Assembly: GCA_963735085.1 (NCBI GenBank)
Contig: CAVTJP010000005.1
Span: forward strand, 2,418,001-2,482,000
Direction of reading: 5' to 3'
Source of the DNA: DATJGR01 sp963735085
GTDB taxonomy: Bacteria > Pseudomonadota > Gammaproteobacteria > Pseudomonadales > Azotimanducaceae
DNA: 64,000 nucleotides
The translations under genes were made by a program, and so were the position numbers. Below the pieces are notes generated by a model. It searched no databases and was not told the origin of the DNA. It saw only the letters and a program-made list of their open reading frames with translations. Below are positions 7,536 to 16,554 of the stretch, piece by piece. How positions within the stretch are numbered: position 1 is the stretch's first letter; every line of letters starts with the position of its first letter.

Positions 7536-9029
7536 GTGGCTTTACGTTTTCAATATGTGTTCGTCGCAATGACCGTGGCGCTGGCCGGGTGCGCGAACAT
7601 TCCGCCCGACCGCGGTTACGGTGATGTCCATCGACAGGTCGCAGAACGGGGCATCCAGCTACCCGCCGATACCGATGCTGAGCAGACTGCGTTCGTTGCC
7701 GAGATGCTCGCGAACCCGCTCACTGCGGATGCGGCGGTGCGTGTGGCGTTGGTCGCCAATCCGCGGCTGCAGTTGCAGTACGCGCTGCTCGGGCTCAGCG
7801 GCGCCGAGGTGATTCGGGCGGGGAGGCTTAGCAACCCGACGCTTTCGAGTACCTGGCAATCATCGAGCGCGTCCGGCGATTCCAGCCGCTACGACTTCGG
7901 TCTGACGCAGAACTTCGCCGAACTGCTGCTGTTGCCGGCGCGAACACGCTTTGCCAAAGGCGAGTTCGAGCGCGCGAAACTGGATGCGACGCAGCGGCTG
8001 TTGGACCTCGCCGCTGACGTCCGGACTGCTTACTACGAACTGCTCGGCGCGCAGCAGACCGCGCAGATGCGCAAGACCATTGCTGCGGCTGCGGTAACGG
8101 CGGCCGAGTTGTCGCAGCGGTTCAAGGACGCCGGCAATTTCACCGCGCTGCGACTTGCGATTGATCAGGCGGCGGCGAGTCAGGCGACGCTCGACGAGGA
8201 GCAGGCCGAGGCGGCGTCCGTGCAATCGAAGCGTGCGCTCAACGAACTGATGGGGCTCGATGCGGACGCAGTCTGGACGGTCGCCCGCTCCTTGCTGGAA
8301 CCGTTGGCGCGCGAGGATTCGCTGCCGGCACTGCAGAGCCTGGCGTGGCAACAACGTGCCGACCTTGACTCCGACCGCCGCGCGGTGGTGCTGCTCGAGG
8401 ACGTGCTGGGTGTGACGCGCAGTTTTCGCTTCATGGGGCAGGTAGACGTCGGCGCGCAGTATGAACGCGACACCGATCGCAACCGGCTGATCGGTCCGTC
8501 GTTGTCGCTGCAGTTGCCGATCTTCAATCAGGGTCAGGCCGCGGTGCTGCACGCCGAATCGTTGCTGGAGGCGGCTCGCGCACAACTGCGCGCTAAACAA
8601 CTAGAAATCTCCAACGGTGTGCGAGCCGCTCACGAACGCGTGCTGGCGGCGCGCAAACGCGCCGATCGTCTGCAGCGCGAGACCATTCCACTACGCGAGC
8701 AGATAGTGGCGCTCACCCAGCAGCAGCAGAACTACATGCTGGTCGGCATCTTCGACCTGCTGCGCGTGAAGCGGGACGAGTACGACACCTATCAGCAGTA
8801 TCTCGAGTCCGTACGCGACTATTGGCTGATGCGCGTGCGGCTCGAGCACGTTGTTGGCAGCCGCCTGCCAAGCGACGATCAGATCGGCGCGGCCGTGGTG
8901 ATGCCCGGCGAGCCGGCGGAACGCGGTATGAATCAATCGGGTGAGGAGAAGGAAATGACGATGCATGGATCGCGACAGCACGAGCATTCGACGGACGCCG
9001 CGCCGATCGCGCCGAAAGGAGGGTCGTGA
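7536..9029 (+). CDS. TolC-family outer-membrane lipoprotein of the copper operon
   Basis: 497 aa from GTG 7536. A signal peptide with a lipobox LAGC puts a lipidated Cys at residue 19. The body is long α-helical with two repeats typical of outer-membrane efflux proteins (LSNPTLSSTWQ, AADVRTAYYELLGAQQ, FKDAGNFTALRLAIDQA, YNYMLVGIFDLL-type segment near 395). It would form the outer-membrane exit duct. No CusA/CusB-type pump is encoded here, so its partner is either distant or it works with the multicopper oxidase system as CopB-like proteins do. It overlaps the next gene by 4 bp. The last 40 residues are hydrophilic and His-containing. Confidence 0.8.
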   Translation: MALRFQYVFVAMTVALAGCANIPPDRGYGDVHRQVAERGIQLPADTDAEQTAFVAEMLANPLTADAAVRVALVANPRLQLQYALLGLSGAEVIRAGRLSNPTLSSTWQSSSASGDSSRYDFGLTQNFAELLLLPARTRFAKGEFERAKLDATQRLLDLAADVRTAYYELLGAQQTAQMRKTIAAAAVTAAELSQRFKDAGNFTALRLAIDQAAASQATLDEEQAEAASVQSKRALNELMGLDADAVWTVARSLLEPLAREDSLPALQSLAWQQRADLDSDRRAVVLLEDVLGVTRSFRFMGQVDVGAQYERDTDRNRLIGPSLSLQLPIFNQGQAAVLHAESLLEAARAQLRAKQLEISNGVRAAHERVLAARKRADRLQRETIPLREQIVALTQQQQNYMLVGIFDLLRVKRDEYDTYQQYLESVRDYWLMRVRLEHVVGSRLPSDDQIGAAVVMPGEPAERGMNQSGEEKEMTMHGSRQHEHSTDAAPIAPKGGS

Positions 9030-10387
9030 TGGTCGCCAGACGCTCGGTACTCGGCGCGCTGTCGGCGCTGACCACATTGCCGCTATTCGGTTCGGCACGC
9101 GCGACGCAGTCGCCGCCGGCTGGCGCGAACGAAGAGGCTTCCGATGGGAGTTCGGGCGCATCCCGACGACGCACGCTCGTTAAAACCCCCAACGGCCGCA
9201 CGCTGCCGTGGCAATGGGTGGATGGTGCGAAACAGTTTCATTTGATCGCGGAAGAGTTCGAGCACGAGTTCGCGCCGGGTTGTGTCGCGACGTGCTGGGG
9301 CTACAACGGTTCCACACCCGGCCCGACGATCGAGGCCGTGGAAGGCGATCGCGTGCGCATTCTCGTCACCAACCATCTGAAGGAATGGACCACGATCCAC
9401 TGGCACGGCCTGATTCTGCCGAACGGGATGGACGGCGTCGGCGGTCTCAACCAACCGCAGATCAAACCCGGCGAAACCTACGCATACGAGTTCACGCTGG
9501 TGCAGGCCGGTACCCATATGTACCACCCGCACGCGGACGAGATGGTGCAGGTGGCGTTCGGCATGATGGGCTTCTTCATCATCCATCCGAAGGCGGCGGA
9601 TGCGGAGCCGGTCGATCGCGATTTCGCGATCATGCTGCACAACTGGGCGCTGCATCCGGGTACCTACCGGCCCGATCCGGCGGTGATGGTCGATTTCGAT
9701 CTGTGGACGTTCAACAGCAAGGTCTATCCGGCCACGGCGCCGATCGTCGTGCGCCACAATGAACGCGTCAGGGTCCGCTTCGGCAATCTGTCGATGTGGA
9801 ACCATCCGATTCACATCCACGGCCACAGGTTCTGGGTCACCGGTAGCGACGGCGACCGCTGGCCAAAGTCGGCGTGGCGCCGCGAGGTGACCGAGATCGT
9901 CGCCGTCGGGCAGACGCGCGACTTCGAATTCGTTGCCGACAATCCCGGCGATTGGGCGTTTCACTGTCATATGGCGCACCACACGATGAACGCAATGGGC
10001 CATACGGTGCCCAATCCAACGGGCGTGGACCAGCAGGGCGTGGAAGCGCAGATTCGCGCCATGTTGCCCGGCTACATGGCGATGGGTCGCCATGGCATGG
10101 CGGAGCACAGCGAGCACATTTCGATGGGCTTGCCGGGGCCGGAAAACACACTGCCGATGATGACCGGCACCGGACCGTTCGGCCCGATCGAAATGGGCGG
10201 TATGTTTACCGTGCTGAAGGTGCGTGAGGGGCTTGGCGTCGACGATTACAGCGACCCCGGCTGGTACCGATATCCGGAAGGCACTGTTGCACGCAGAGTG
10301 GCATTCGACCCGGCATACGCGGTACCGGATGCGATGCGCGGCATGCATGGGGCCGGCGATATGAAAAATATGAGGACACGACGATGA
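9026..10387 (+). CDS. Two-domain multicopper oxidase with Met/His-rich tail
   Basis: 453 aa from ATG 9026. A Tat/Sec-like signal begins ARRS with an Ala-rich stretch to about residue 27. Copper motifs are complete: HWHG (His125, 127), YHPHAD (His167, 169), HPIHIHGH (His260, 263, 265) and HCHMAHH (His313, Cys314, His315, His319) with an axial Met about residue 324. Only two cupredoxin domains are present (about 85-195 and 200-340) with the type-1 site in the second, unlike three-domain CopA oxidases of about 600 residues. Residues 345-400 are Met/His-rich (MAMGRHGMAEHSEH). Periplasmic cuprous oxidase role inferred. It overlaps both neighbours by ATGA. Confidence 0.85.
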   Translation: MMVARRSVLGALSALTTLPLFGSARATQSPPAGANEEASDGSSGASRRRTLVKTPNGRTLPWQWVDGAKQFHLIAEEFEHEFAPGCVATCWGYNGSTPGPTIEAVEGDRVRILVTNHLKEWTTIHWHGLILPNGMDGVGGLNQPQIKPGETYAYEFTLVQAGTHMYHPHADEMVQVAFGMMGFFIIHPKAADAEPVDRDFAIMLHNWALHPGTYRPDPAVMVDFDLWTFNSKVYPATAPIVVRHNERVRVRFGNLSMWNHPIHIHGHRFWVTGSDGDRWPKSAWRREVTEIVAVGQTRDFEFVADNPGDWAFHCHMAHHTMNAMGHTVPNPTGVDQQGVEAQIRAMLPGYMAMGRHGMAEHSEHISMGLPGPENTLPMMTGTGPFGPIEMGGMFTVLKVREGLGVDDYSDPGWYRYPEGTVARRVAFDPAYAVPDAMRGMHGAGDMKNMRTRR

Positions 10388-10941
10388 AGACTCTGAGAAC
10401 GATCGTACTGACACTGTTGATTGCTGCTGGCATGGCACTAGCGTACGTCTACAGCGGAACCTTCGACGTTGCCGCCGACCAACCGGACAGCGCTTTGGCG
10501 GGTTGGCTCGCGCGGACCACACGGCACTATTCGATTGAGGCACGGGCGAAAGACATCGACGTACCCGACCTCGCTGCGCCCGCGCTGATCGCCGAAGGCG
10601 CCGGTGAGTACGCGGAAATGTGTGCGGGATGCCATCTTGGACCCGGGGTCCCGGATAACGAGTTTCGCAAAGGGCTCAACCCGCCGGCGCCCGAACTCGC
10701 CGAACGCGAACATGCCCACGGTGATGCACGCGACGTTGCCGCGCAGTTCTGGATCGTCAAGCACGGGATCAAGATGACGGCCATGCCGGCCTGGGGTCTG
10801 ACCCACGACGACGCGGTCTTGTGGAGCATCATCGCATTCCTGCGCAAGTTGCCCGAATTGACGCCGGAACAATACGCCGCCATGACGGCCGGTGCCGCGG
10901 CAGTTCACGAGCAAAATGAACACGCGGAGCACGATCAATGA
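10384..10941 (+). CDS. Membrane-anchored c-type cytochrome
   Basis: 185 aa from ATG 10384. One N-terminal hydrophobic segment (about residues 5-25) serves as signal or anchor. CAGCH at residues 80-84 attaches one haem, and MTAMPAWG gives the distal Met (about 134). The fold fits small class-I cytochromes (PF13442-type). It lies between the multicopper oxidase and the Cu-ATPase with 4-bp overlaps on both sides, so it is plausibly the electron acceptor or donor of the oxidase in the periplasm. A C-terminal His/Glu tail (HEQNEHAEHD) may bind metal. Confidence 0.85.
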   Translation: MKTLRTIVLTLLIAAGMALAYVYSGTFDVAADQPDSALAGWLARTTRHYSIEARAKDIDVPDLAAPALIAEGAGEYAEMCAGCHLGPGVPDNEFRKGLNPPAPELAEREHAHGDARDVAAQFWIVKHGIKMTAMPAWGLTHDDAVLWSIIAFLRKLPELTPEQYAAMTAGAAAVHEQNEHAEHDQ

Positions 10942-13280
10942 ACACGCCCACGCACCATCACCCCGACGAATCCTCGAAGGCGCAAAATGCGGCTACTGCC
11001 ATCGATCCGGTGTGCGGCATGACCGTGACAATCAAGCCGGGCAGCTTGACCGCCGAGCATGACGCTCACGCCTACTATTTTTGCAGCCCGAACTGTCGAG
11101 CGAAATTCATTGCAGATCCGGATCGTTACCTGTCGGCGCAACCGTCCGAAGCGAGCGCCGCGCCGGCCGGCAGCCAATGGACCTGCCCGATGCATCCGGA
11201 AATCGTCCGCGACCGCGCCGGGCCGTGTCCGATCTGCGGCATGGCGTTGGAGCCGCTGACGCCGATGGTGCAGACCGGGCCGAATGCGGAACTCACCGAC
11301 ATGACGCGCCGGTTCTGGATCGCGCTGGTGTTGGCGCTGCCGGTCTTCGTGATCGAAATGGGCGGGCACTTGCTGGGTGCACATCGATGGTTGGATCAGC
11401 AGACCTCGCACTGGATTCAATTCGCACTGGCGACGCCGGTCGTACTGTGGGCCGGCTGGCCGTTCTTCGAGCGGGGCTGGGCGTCGCTGGTCAGCCGTCA
11501 CCTCAACATGTTCACGTTGATCGCGATGGGTACAGGCGTTGCCTGGGCGTATAGCGTGATCGCAACGTTTGCGCCGGGAATGTTTCCCGCCGCGTTCCGG
11601 GCGCCCGACGGTACCGTGGGCGTGTATTTCGAGGCGGCCGCGGTGATCACGGTATTGGTGCTGCTCGGTCAAATGCTCGAATTGCGCGCGCGCGAAACCA
11701 CCGGTGGCGCGATCCGGGCACTGCTCGATCTGACGCCGAAGGTTGCGCGCCGGGTACGCGCGGACGGCACCGACGAAGAAGTCGAACTCGAACACGTTGC
11801 AGTCGGCGATGTGCTGCGCATTCGGCCCGGCGAGCAGGTGCCGGTGGACGGCGTGCTGCTCGAAGGGCGCGGCGCAGTGGATGAGTCGATGGTGACCGGT
11901 GAGTCGATGCCGGTGACCAAAGCAGCTGACGACAAGCTGATCGGCGGCACGCTCAATCAGAGCGGCGGCTTGCTGATGCGCGCCGAACAGGTGGGACGCG
12001 ACACGCTGCTCGCGCGCATCGTCGCGATGGTCGCCGACGCGCAGCGCACTCGCGCGCCGATTCAGCGGTTGGCGGACCGTGTGGCCGGCTATTTCGTGCC
12101 GACGGTCGTCGGCATTGCGCTGCTTGCGTTCGTAGTGTGGTCGGTCTGGGGTCCCGCGCCGGCGATGGGTCACGGGCTGATCGCTGCCGTGGCGGTGCTG
12201 ATCATCGCGTGTCCGTGCGCGCTTGGGCTCGCTACGCCGATGTCGATCATGGTCGGTGTTGGCCGCGGCGCGCACAGCGGTGTGCTGATCAAGGACGCCG
12301 AAGCGCTCGAACGCATGGAAAAGGTCGATACGCTGGTGCTCGACAAGACGGGCACGTTGACAGAAGGCAAACCTAAAGTCGTTGCAGTACGCGTGGTGTC
12401 GGAAATGACGGAAGCCGATCTGCTGCGGCTGGCTGCCAGCGTCGAGCGCGCCAGCGAACATCCGTTGGCGCACGCGATCGTCGCCGCCTCCAATGAACGC
12501 GGCATCGAATTGTCGCAACCCGAGGCGGTCGACTCGCCGGTAGGTAAAGGCGTGCAGGGGCGCGTCGATGGGCGGATTGTGATGATCGGCAATGCGCGGT
12601 TCCTCGGCGAGCAATCCGTCGATGCTACGGCGCTCGATTCCGATGCGGACGCATTGCGACGCGATGGCGCGACCGCAATATATGTCGCGGTCGACGGCCA
12701 GTTAGCGGGTCTGATCGGTATCGCCGATCCGGTCAAGGCGTCAACACGCGAGGCACTAACCGCTCTCAAGGCGGCTGGGATGCGTGTGATCATGCTGACC
12801 GGCGACAATCGCGCGACGGCCGAAGCAGTCGCGCGCACGCTCGGCATCGACGCGGTGGAAGCGGATGTGCTTCCCGATCAGAAAGGCGCCGTGATTGCGA
12901 GGCTGAAAGCGCAGGGCAGCATGGTTGCGATGGCGGGTGACGGGGTCAACGATGCACCGGCTCTGGCTGCCGCTGATGTTGGCATTGCGATGGGAACCGG
13001 CACCGATGTCGCCATCGAAAGCGCCGGCATCACGCTATTGCACGGTGACCTCAATGGGATCGTCAAGGCGGTACGCCTCAGCAGGATGACGATGCGTAAC
13101 ATTCGCCAGAACCTGTTTTTTGCGTTCGTCTACAACGCCGCGGGTGTGCCGATCGCGGCAGGTGTGCTTTACCCGTTTTTTGGCGTGTTGCTGTCGCCGA
13201 TCATCGCGGCAGCCGCAATGTCCGCCAGCTCGATCAGCGTTATCGGCAACGCGCTGCGGCTGCGGCGGGCGCCGCTATGA
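10938..13280 (+). CDS. copA: Cu(I)-exporting P1B-type ATPase with YHS and heavy-metal-binding N-terminus
   Basis: 780 aa. The N-terminus has a YHS domain (DPVCGMTV at 23-30, CSPNC about 49-53) and a small heavy-metal-binding domain (TCPMHPEIV ... CPICGMALEP, about 82-106) instead of a ferredoxin-like HMA domain. Core motifs: TGES (320-323), CPC in TM6 (425-427), DKTGT with phosphorylated Asp469, HP (508-509), GDGVND (667-672), YN in TM7 and MSASS in TM8. CPC/YN/MxxSS is the P1B-1 signature for Cu(I)/Ag(I). It pumps monovalent copper from the cytoplasm and is the last gene of the copper operon. Confidence 0.93.
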   Translation: MNTPTHHHPDESSKAQNAATAIDPVCGMTVTIKPGSLTAEHDAHAYYFCSPNCRAKFIADPDRYLSAQPSEASAAPAGSQWTCPMHPEIVRDRAGPCPICGMALEPLTPMVQTGPNAELTDMTRRFWIALVLALPVFVIEMGGHLLGAHRWLDQQTSHWIQFALATPVVLWAGWPFFERGWASLVSRHLNMFTLIAMGTGVAWAYSVIATFAPGMFPAAFRAPDGTVGVYFEAAAVITVLVLLGQMLELRARETTGGAIRALLDLTPKVARRVRADGTDEEVELEHVAVGDVLRIRPGEQVPVDGVLLEGRGAVDESMVTGESMPVTKAADDKLIGGTLNQSGGLLMRAEQVGRDTLLARIVAMVADAQRTRAPIQRLADRVAGYFVPTVVGIALLAFVVWSVWGPAPAMGHGLIAAVAVLIIACPCALGLATPMSIMVGVGRGAHSGVLIKDAEALERMEKVDTLVLDKTGTLTEGKPKVVAVRVVSEMTEADLLRLAASVERASEHPLAHAIVAASNERGIELSQPEAVDSPVGKGVQGRVDGRIVMIGNARFLGEQSVDATALDSDADALRRDGATAIYVAVDGQLAGLIGIADPVKASTREALTALKAAGMRVIMLTGDNRATAEAVARTLGIDAVEADVLPDQKGAVIARLKAQGSMVAMAGDGVNDAPALAAADVGIAMGTGTDVAIESAGITLLHGDLNGIVKAVRLSRMTMRNIRQNLFFAFVYNAAGVPIAAGVLYPFFGVLLSPIIAAAAMSASSISVIGNALRLRRAPL

Positions 13281-13296
13281 AGCAGCGAGTCTCGCG

Positions 13297-13755
13297 CTAC
13301 GGATTCGCAGACGGGACGTAGCACACCTCGAGTTTCACGCCATCGGGGTCTGCGAAGAACGCCGCATAGTAGTACGTTCCGTAGCCGGCTTGTCCTGCGT
13401 AGTTCCTCGGTGCATCGAGTATCTCGCCACCGACCGAGACAACCGCTTCATATACTCGATCGACGTGTGCGTCGGATTCGGCATGAAACGCCAGATGGTG
13501 CGGCCCGGGCTCGTATCGATCGTAGCGTCGATCGCGGCTTTGAGCAGCAGGTCGAACTTCGATTTCGAAACGCGAACCGTCTGCGTTTCTGATACCCCAT
13601 GTCGCACGCGTTGGCGAATCACCCGACCACTCGGGCGAGTCGACCTTCCGCCGACGATAGCCGAGTCCGGTCAGCAGGGCATGGTAGAAACGAATCGACC
13701 GATCCGGATAGCCGACCGAGATATCGATGTGACTCAATGGCCCTGTCGTTGGCAC
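13297..13755 (-). CDS. VOC (glyoxalase/bleomycin-resistance fold) protein
   Basis: 152 aa. βαβββ modules are visible: LSHIDISVGYPDRSIRFYHA at the start, HHLAFHAESDAHVDRVYEAV in the middle and AAFFADPDGVKLEVCYVP at the end. His9, the His of HHLAF and Glu of KLEV are in metal-ligand positions of the VOC superfamily. No signal peptide; cytoplasmic. It converges on the copper ATPase gene (16 bp apart) and is followed upstream by a second, frameshifted VOC gene. Substrate cannot be told from sequence. Confidence 0.8.
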   Translation of the reverse strand: MPTTGPLSHIDISVGYPDRSIRFYHALLTGLGYRRRKVDSPEWSGDSPTRATWGIRNADGSRFEIEVRPAAQSRDRRYDRYEPGPHHLAFHAESDAHVDRVYEAVVSVGGEILDAPRNYAGQAGYGTYYYAAFFADPDGVKLEVCYVPSANP

Positions 13756-13773
13756 CGAATTCTCCGCGTTTTC

Positions 13774-14194
13774 TCAGCCCGTTTGATCGTCCGACGGAAT
13801 CGCCGCCGGGTCCATCCACATAGCCTCCCAGACGTGGCCGTCGGGATCCGCCAGATTGCGGTTGTACATGAAGCCTAGATCCTGCACTGGATTGATGTCG
13901 GCCGTTCCGCCGTTCGTCGCGGCCGCGTCGTTCATCGCATCGACCGCCTCGCGGCTGTCGCAGGACAGCGCCAGCATCACTTCGCTCGACGTTGTCGGGG
14001 GGATTGGGCGGTTCGTGAAGCTGCGCCACTTGGCGTGCGTCAGCAGCATCACGTTGATCGTGTCGCTGCATACCATGCACGCGGCTGTATCGTCGGTGAA
14101 ATGAGGGTTGTTGTCGAAGCCGAGAGACTTGTAGAAGGTCATCGACGCACTCGAGATCGGCGACAGGCAGGTTCACGAAAATCATTCTGGGCAT
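13774..14194 (-). pseudogene. VOC family gene with a +1 frameshift
   Basis: The natural start is ATG at 14194 with a GGAGAA site, giving MPRMIFVNLPVADLE. The frame is then lost at about 14146-14150, where one extra base follows GAG, and the family pattern resumes in another frame as SMTFYKSLGF, FTDDTAACMVCSD, INVMLLTHAKWRSFT and ADPDGHVWEAMWMDP. Without the indel this would be a standard VOC protein of about 139 aa. Either the gene is inactive, or ATG 14142 gives a truncated product lacking the first β-strand, or the base is a sequencing error. Confidence 0.75.
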
Positions 14195-14525
14195 AGTCAG
14201 TTTCTCCAGGGTTTTGTTGACGATTTGGCGTTCTGTCGGTCTTCGTCGAACAGCAACACACGATTTCGACAGGCGCGCGAAAAACGACTGTCAGGTTGTA
14301 CCGCTTTCGCGTCGTTGATCTGATTGCTTTTCGACGCTGCGACTTGATGAATTCGATGCGCCTGAACCGTAGCGCTGTCCAATCTTCGTCGGTCGCAACT
14401 TGCCGAACCGAGTCGAGGCCGGCGGTAAATTGTCGCTCATGGGGGGTCCTCGAAGCCGGGCCTTGTTGACATGAGAGTCAATAGATGGGCGAATTGGAAA
14501 GCTGCAGAGGGAATATACGCTCGAC
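14195..14525. other. Intergenic region, nothing convincing
   Basis: 331 bp between the divergent VOC and CoA-transferase genes. Short reading frames here have no family resemblance. A TTGACA hexamer at 14466-14471 could be a -35 box for the downstream CoA-transferase gene, but no good -10 lies at 16-18 bp. Base composition is less GC-rich than the neighbours. Confidence 0.4.
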
Positions 14526-15722
14526 ATGACTGGCACATTACCGTTGTCGCGCTACACCGTGCTCGATCTGACGATCGCACGCGCCGGTCCCACCGCGGTA
14601 CGGCTGCTCGCGGACTGGGGCGCGAACGTCATCAAGATCGAGCCGCCGCCGGTGCGCGATGGATCCGGCGGGTCGGTGACCGGCGCGCGGCACGGTCCCG
14701 ACGATCAGAATCTGCATCGCAACAAACGCGGCCTGTGCATCGATCTGAAAAACCCCGACGGCGCCGCACTGTTTCGCACACTCGTCGCGCGTGCGGATAT
14801 CGTCGTGGAGAATTTCCGCTCGGACGTCAAGACGCGCCTCGGCATTGATTATGCCCAGCTCAGCGCGATCAACCCACGCATCATTCTCGCCAGCATCTCC
14901 GGCTTCGGTCAGGACGGACCTTACGGCGACCGCCCCGGTGTCGATCAGATCGTGCAGGGCATGAGCGGCCTGATGTCGATTACCGGCGAACCGGATGGGC
15001 CGCCGATGCGCGTGGGTATCGCGATTTCGGACACCACCGCCGGCATGTTTCTCGGTCAGGCGATTCTGCTGGCGCTGCTGCATCGCGAACACACCGGCGA
15101 AGGGCAGTGGGTACACACGTCGTTGCTGGAGAGCATGCTGAGCAAGCTCGATTTTCAGGGCGCGCGCTACACGATGAACAAAGACGTGCCGGGCAAACAG
15201 GGCAACTATCACCCGGTGCAGGTGCCGATGGGCACCTATCCCACGCGCGATGGCCTCGTCAATCTCGCGGCGAGCACGGCCAAGATGTGGCGGAACTTTT
15301 GCGAAGCGCTGGACGTGTCGGGTCTGCTGAACGATCCGCTGTATGCCACCGGCCGCGCGCGGGCGCGCAACAGAGCGCAGCTGAATGCGGCCGTTGGTGA
15401 AGTCACAGGGCGATTCACGACCGCGGAACTCGTTGCGCGGTTGAATCCTGTGGGCGTGCCCTGCGGACCGATCTATACGATCGGCGAAGCGTTTGAAGAC
15501 CCCCAGGTGAAGCACCTGAAGATGACGCGAAATGCCGCACACAAGGATCTCGGCGATATCGCGCTGGTTCGCACGCCAATCAACCTGTCACGGTTTGCGA
15601 TCGACACACCGTTTCACCATGCCGGCCCCGATCCGGGCGAGCACTCCGCCGAAGTGCTGCGCGAGTTCGGCGTCGCCGCGGACGAAATCGAACGCCTCAT
15701 GCAATCAGGAGCCATCGCATGA
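14526..15722 (+). CDS. CaiB/BaiF family CoA transferase
   Basis: 398 aa, a class III CoA transferase moving CoA between carboxylic acids. Family signatures: VLDLTIARAGPTAVRLLADW, GANVIKIEPP, HRNKRGLCIDLK, ISGFGQDGPY, and SDTTAGMFLG carrying the catalytic Asp at residue 169. The C-terminal NPVGVPCGPIYTIGEAFEDPQ is also typical. Cytoplasmic. It overlaps the downstream crotonase gene by ATGA, so the two form an operon, probably for activation and conversion of an organic acid. The acid is unknown. Confidence 0.9.
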   Translation: MTGTLPLSRYTVLDLTIARAGPTAVRLLADWGANVIKIEPPPVRDGSGGSVTGARHGPDDQNLHRNKRGLCIDLKNPDGAALFRTLVARADIVVENFRSDVKTRLGIDYAQLSAINPRIILASISGFGQDGPYGDRPGVDQIVQGMSGLMSITGEPDGPPMRVGIAISDTTAGMFLGQAILLALLHREHTGEGQWVHTSLLESMLSKLDFQGARYTMNKDVPGKQGNYHPVQVPMGTYPTRDGLVNLAASTAKMWRNFCEALDVSGLLNDPLYATGRARARNRAQLNAAVGEVTGRFTTAELVARLNPVGVPCGPIYTIGEAFEDPQVKHLKMTRNAAHKDLGDIALVRTPINLSRFAIDTPFHHAGPDPGEHSAEVLREFGVAADEIERLMQSGAIA

Positions 15723-16516
15723 TCGAACTGAAGACCCAGAAGATCCTCGCCGAAGTCGATGCCGGCATCGGCTGGCTGACGTTCAATCACCCGCAGCGGC
15801 ATAATGCGGTGTCGCTCGAGATGTGGCAGGGCATCGGCGACGCGCTGGAAGCCTTCCAGAGCGAGCCCACAGTTCGCGTCGTCGCGATGAAAGGTGCTGG
15901 CGGCAAAGCGTTCGCGGCAGGCGCCGATATCTCCGAATTCGATCAACATCGGGCGAATGCGCAGCAGCGCAAGGCATACGGTGAGATCGCACAGCGCGGC
16001 AACTACTGGCTGTCGCATCTGGAAAAGCCGTTGATCGCAATGATCCAGGGCTTTTGCATCGGCGGCGGCCTCGCGATCGCGCTGAACGCCGATGTGCGCT
16101 TTGCGACACCGGGTTCGCATTTCGGCATTCCAGCGGCGAAGCTCGGCCTCGGCTACGAATACGCGGGTACCGCCGCACTGGCGCGCCTCGTCGGGCCATC
16201 GTCGGCGCGCGACATACTGTTCAGTGCGCGGTTTCTCGAATCAGACGAAGCGCTACGGATCGGCCTGATCAATTTCATCGTCTCTGACGAGGAACTCGAG
16301 GCGCGCGTACGTGGCTATGCGGCGACGATTGCTGCGAACGCGCCGTTGACGATTCGCGCCGCGAAAGCGTCCATCGATGCATTCGAGCGCTATTCGCACA
16401 GCGTGGACGCCCGCGACGTCGCGTCGCTGGTTGATGCGTGCTTCAACAGCGAGGACTACAAAGAAGGGCGCCGCGCGTTTGCCGAGAAACGAGCGCCGAA
16501 TTTCAAGGGGCGCTGA
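15719..16516 (+). CDS. Enoyl-CoA hydratase/isomerase (crotonase) family protein
   Basis: 265 aa. The crotonase oxyanion hole is visible in GKAFAAGADISEF (about 62-74) and IQGFCIGGGLAIAL (about 109-122). In the region of the two catalytic glutamates of classical hydratases the sequence reads FGIPAAKLGLGYEYAG and SARDILFSARFLESDEAL, so the first Glu is replaced by Ala. It may be a different crotonase-fold activity (isomerase, hydrolase or decarboxylase) rather than a true hydratase. Co-translated with the CoA transferase. Homotrimer/hexamer expected from the family. Confidence 0.85.
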   Translation: MIELKTQKILAEVDAGIGWLTFNHPQRHNAVSLEMWQGIGDALEAFQSEPTVRVVAMKGAGGKAFAAGADISEFDQHRANAQQRKAYGEIAQRGNYWLSHLEKPLIAMIQGFCIGGGLAIALNADVRFATPGSHFGIPAAKLGLGYEYAGTAALARLVGPSSARDILFSARFLESDEALRIGLINFIVSDEELEARVRGYAATIAANAPLTIRAAKASIDAFERYSHSVDARDVASLVDACFNSEDYKEGRRAFAEKRAPNFKGR

Positions 16517-16554
16517 TTTCTACCGACGTTGAATCGGCTGACAGACCTCCGCGG

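Noticed and set aside
9083..10543. A 486-codon minus-strand open frame
   Set aside because: Antisense to the multicopper oxidase, whose motifs are complete; the translation is low-complexity Arg/His.
10935..12614. A 559-codon open frame on the minus strand
   Set aside because: It is antisense to the Cu-ATPase gene, has Arg/His-rich composition with no family pattern, and is explained by GC-rich codon bias.
14526..15722. CoA transferase seemed to lack its catalytic Asp, since GQWVHTSLLES has His
   Set aside because: The catalytic Asp of the family lies in the SDTTAGM motif, where Asp169 is present.
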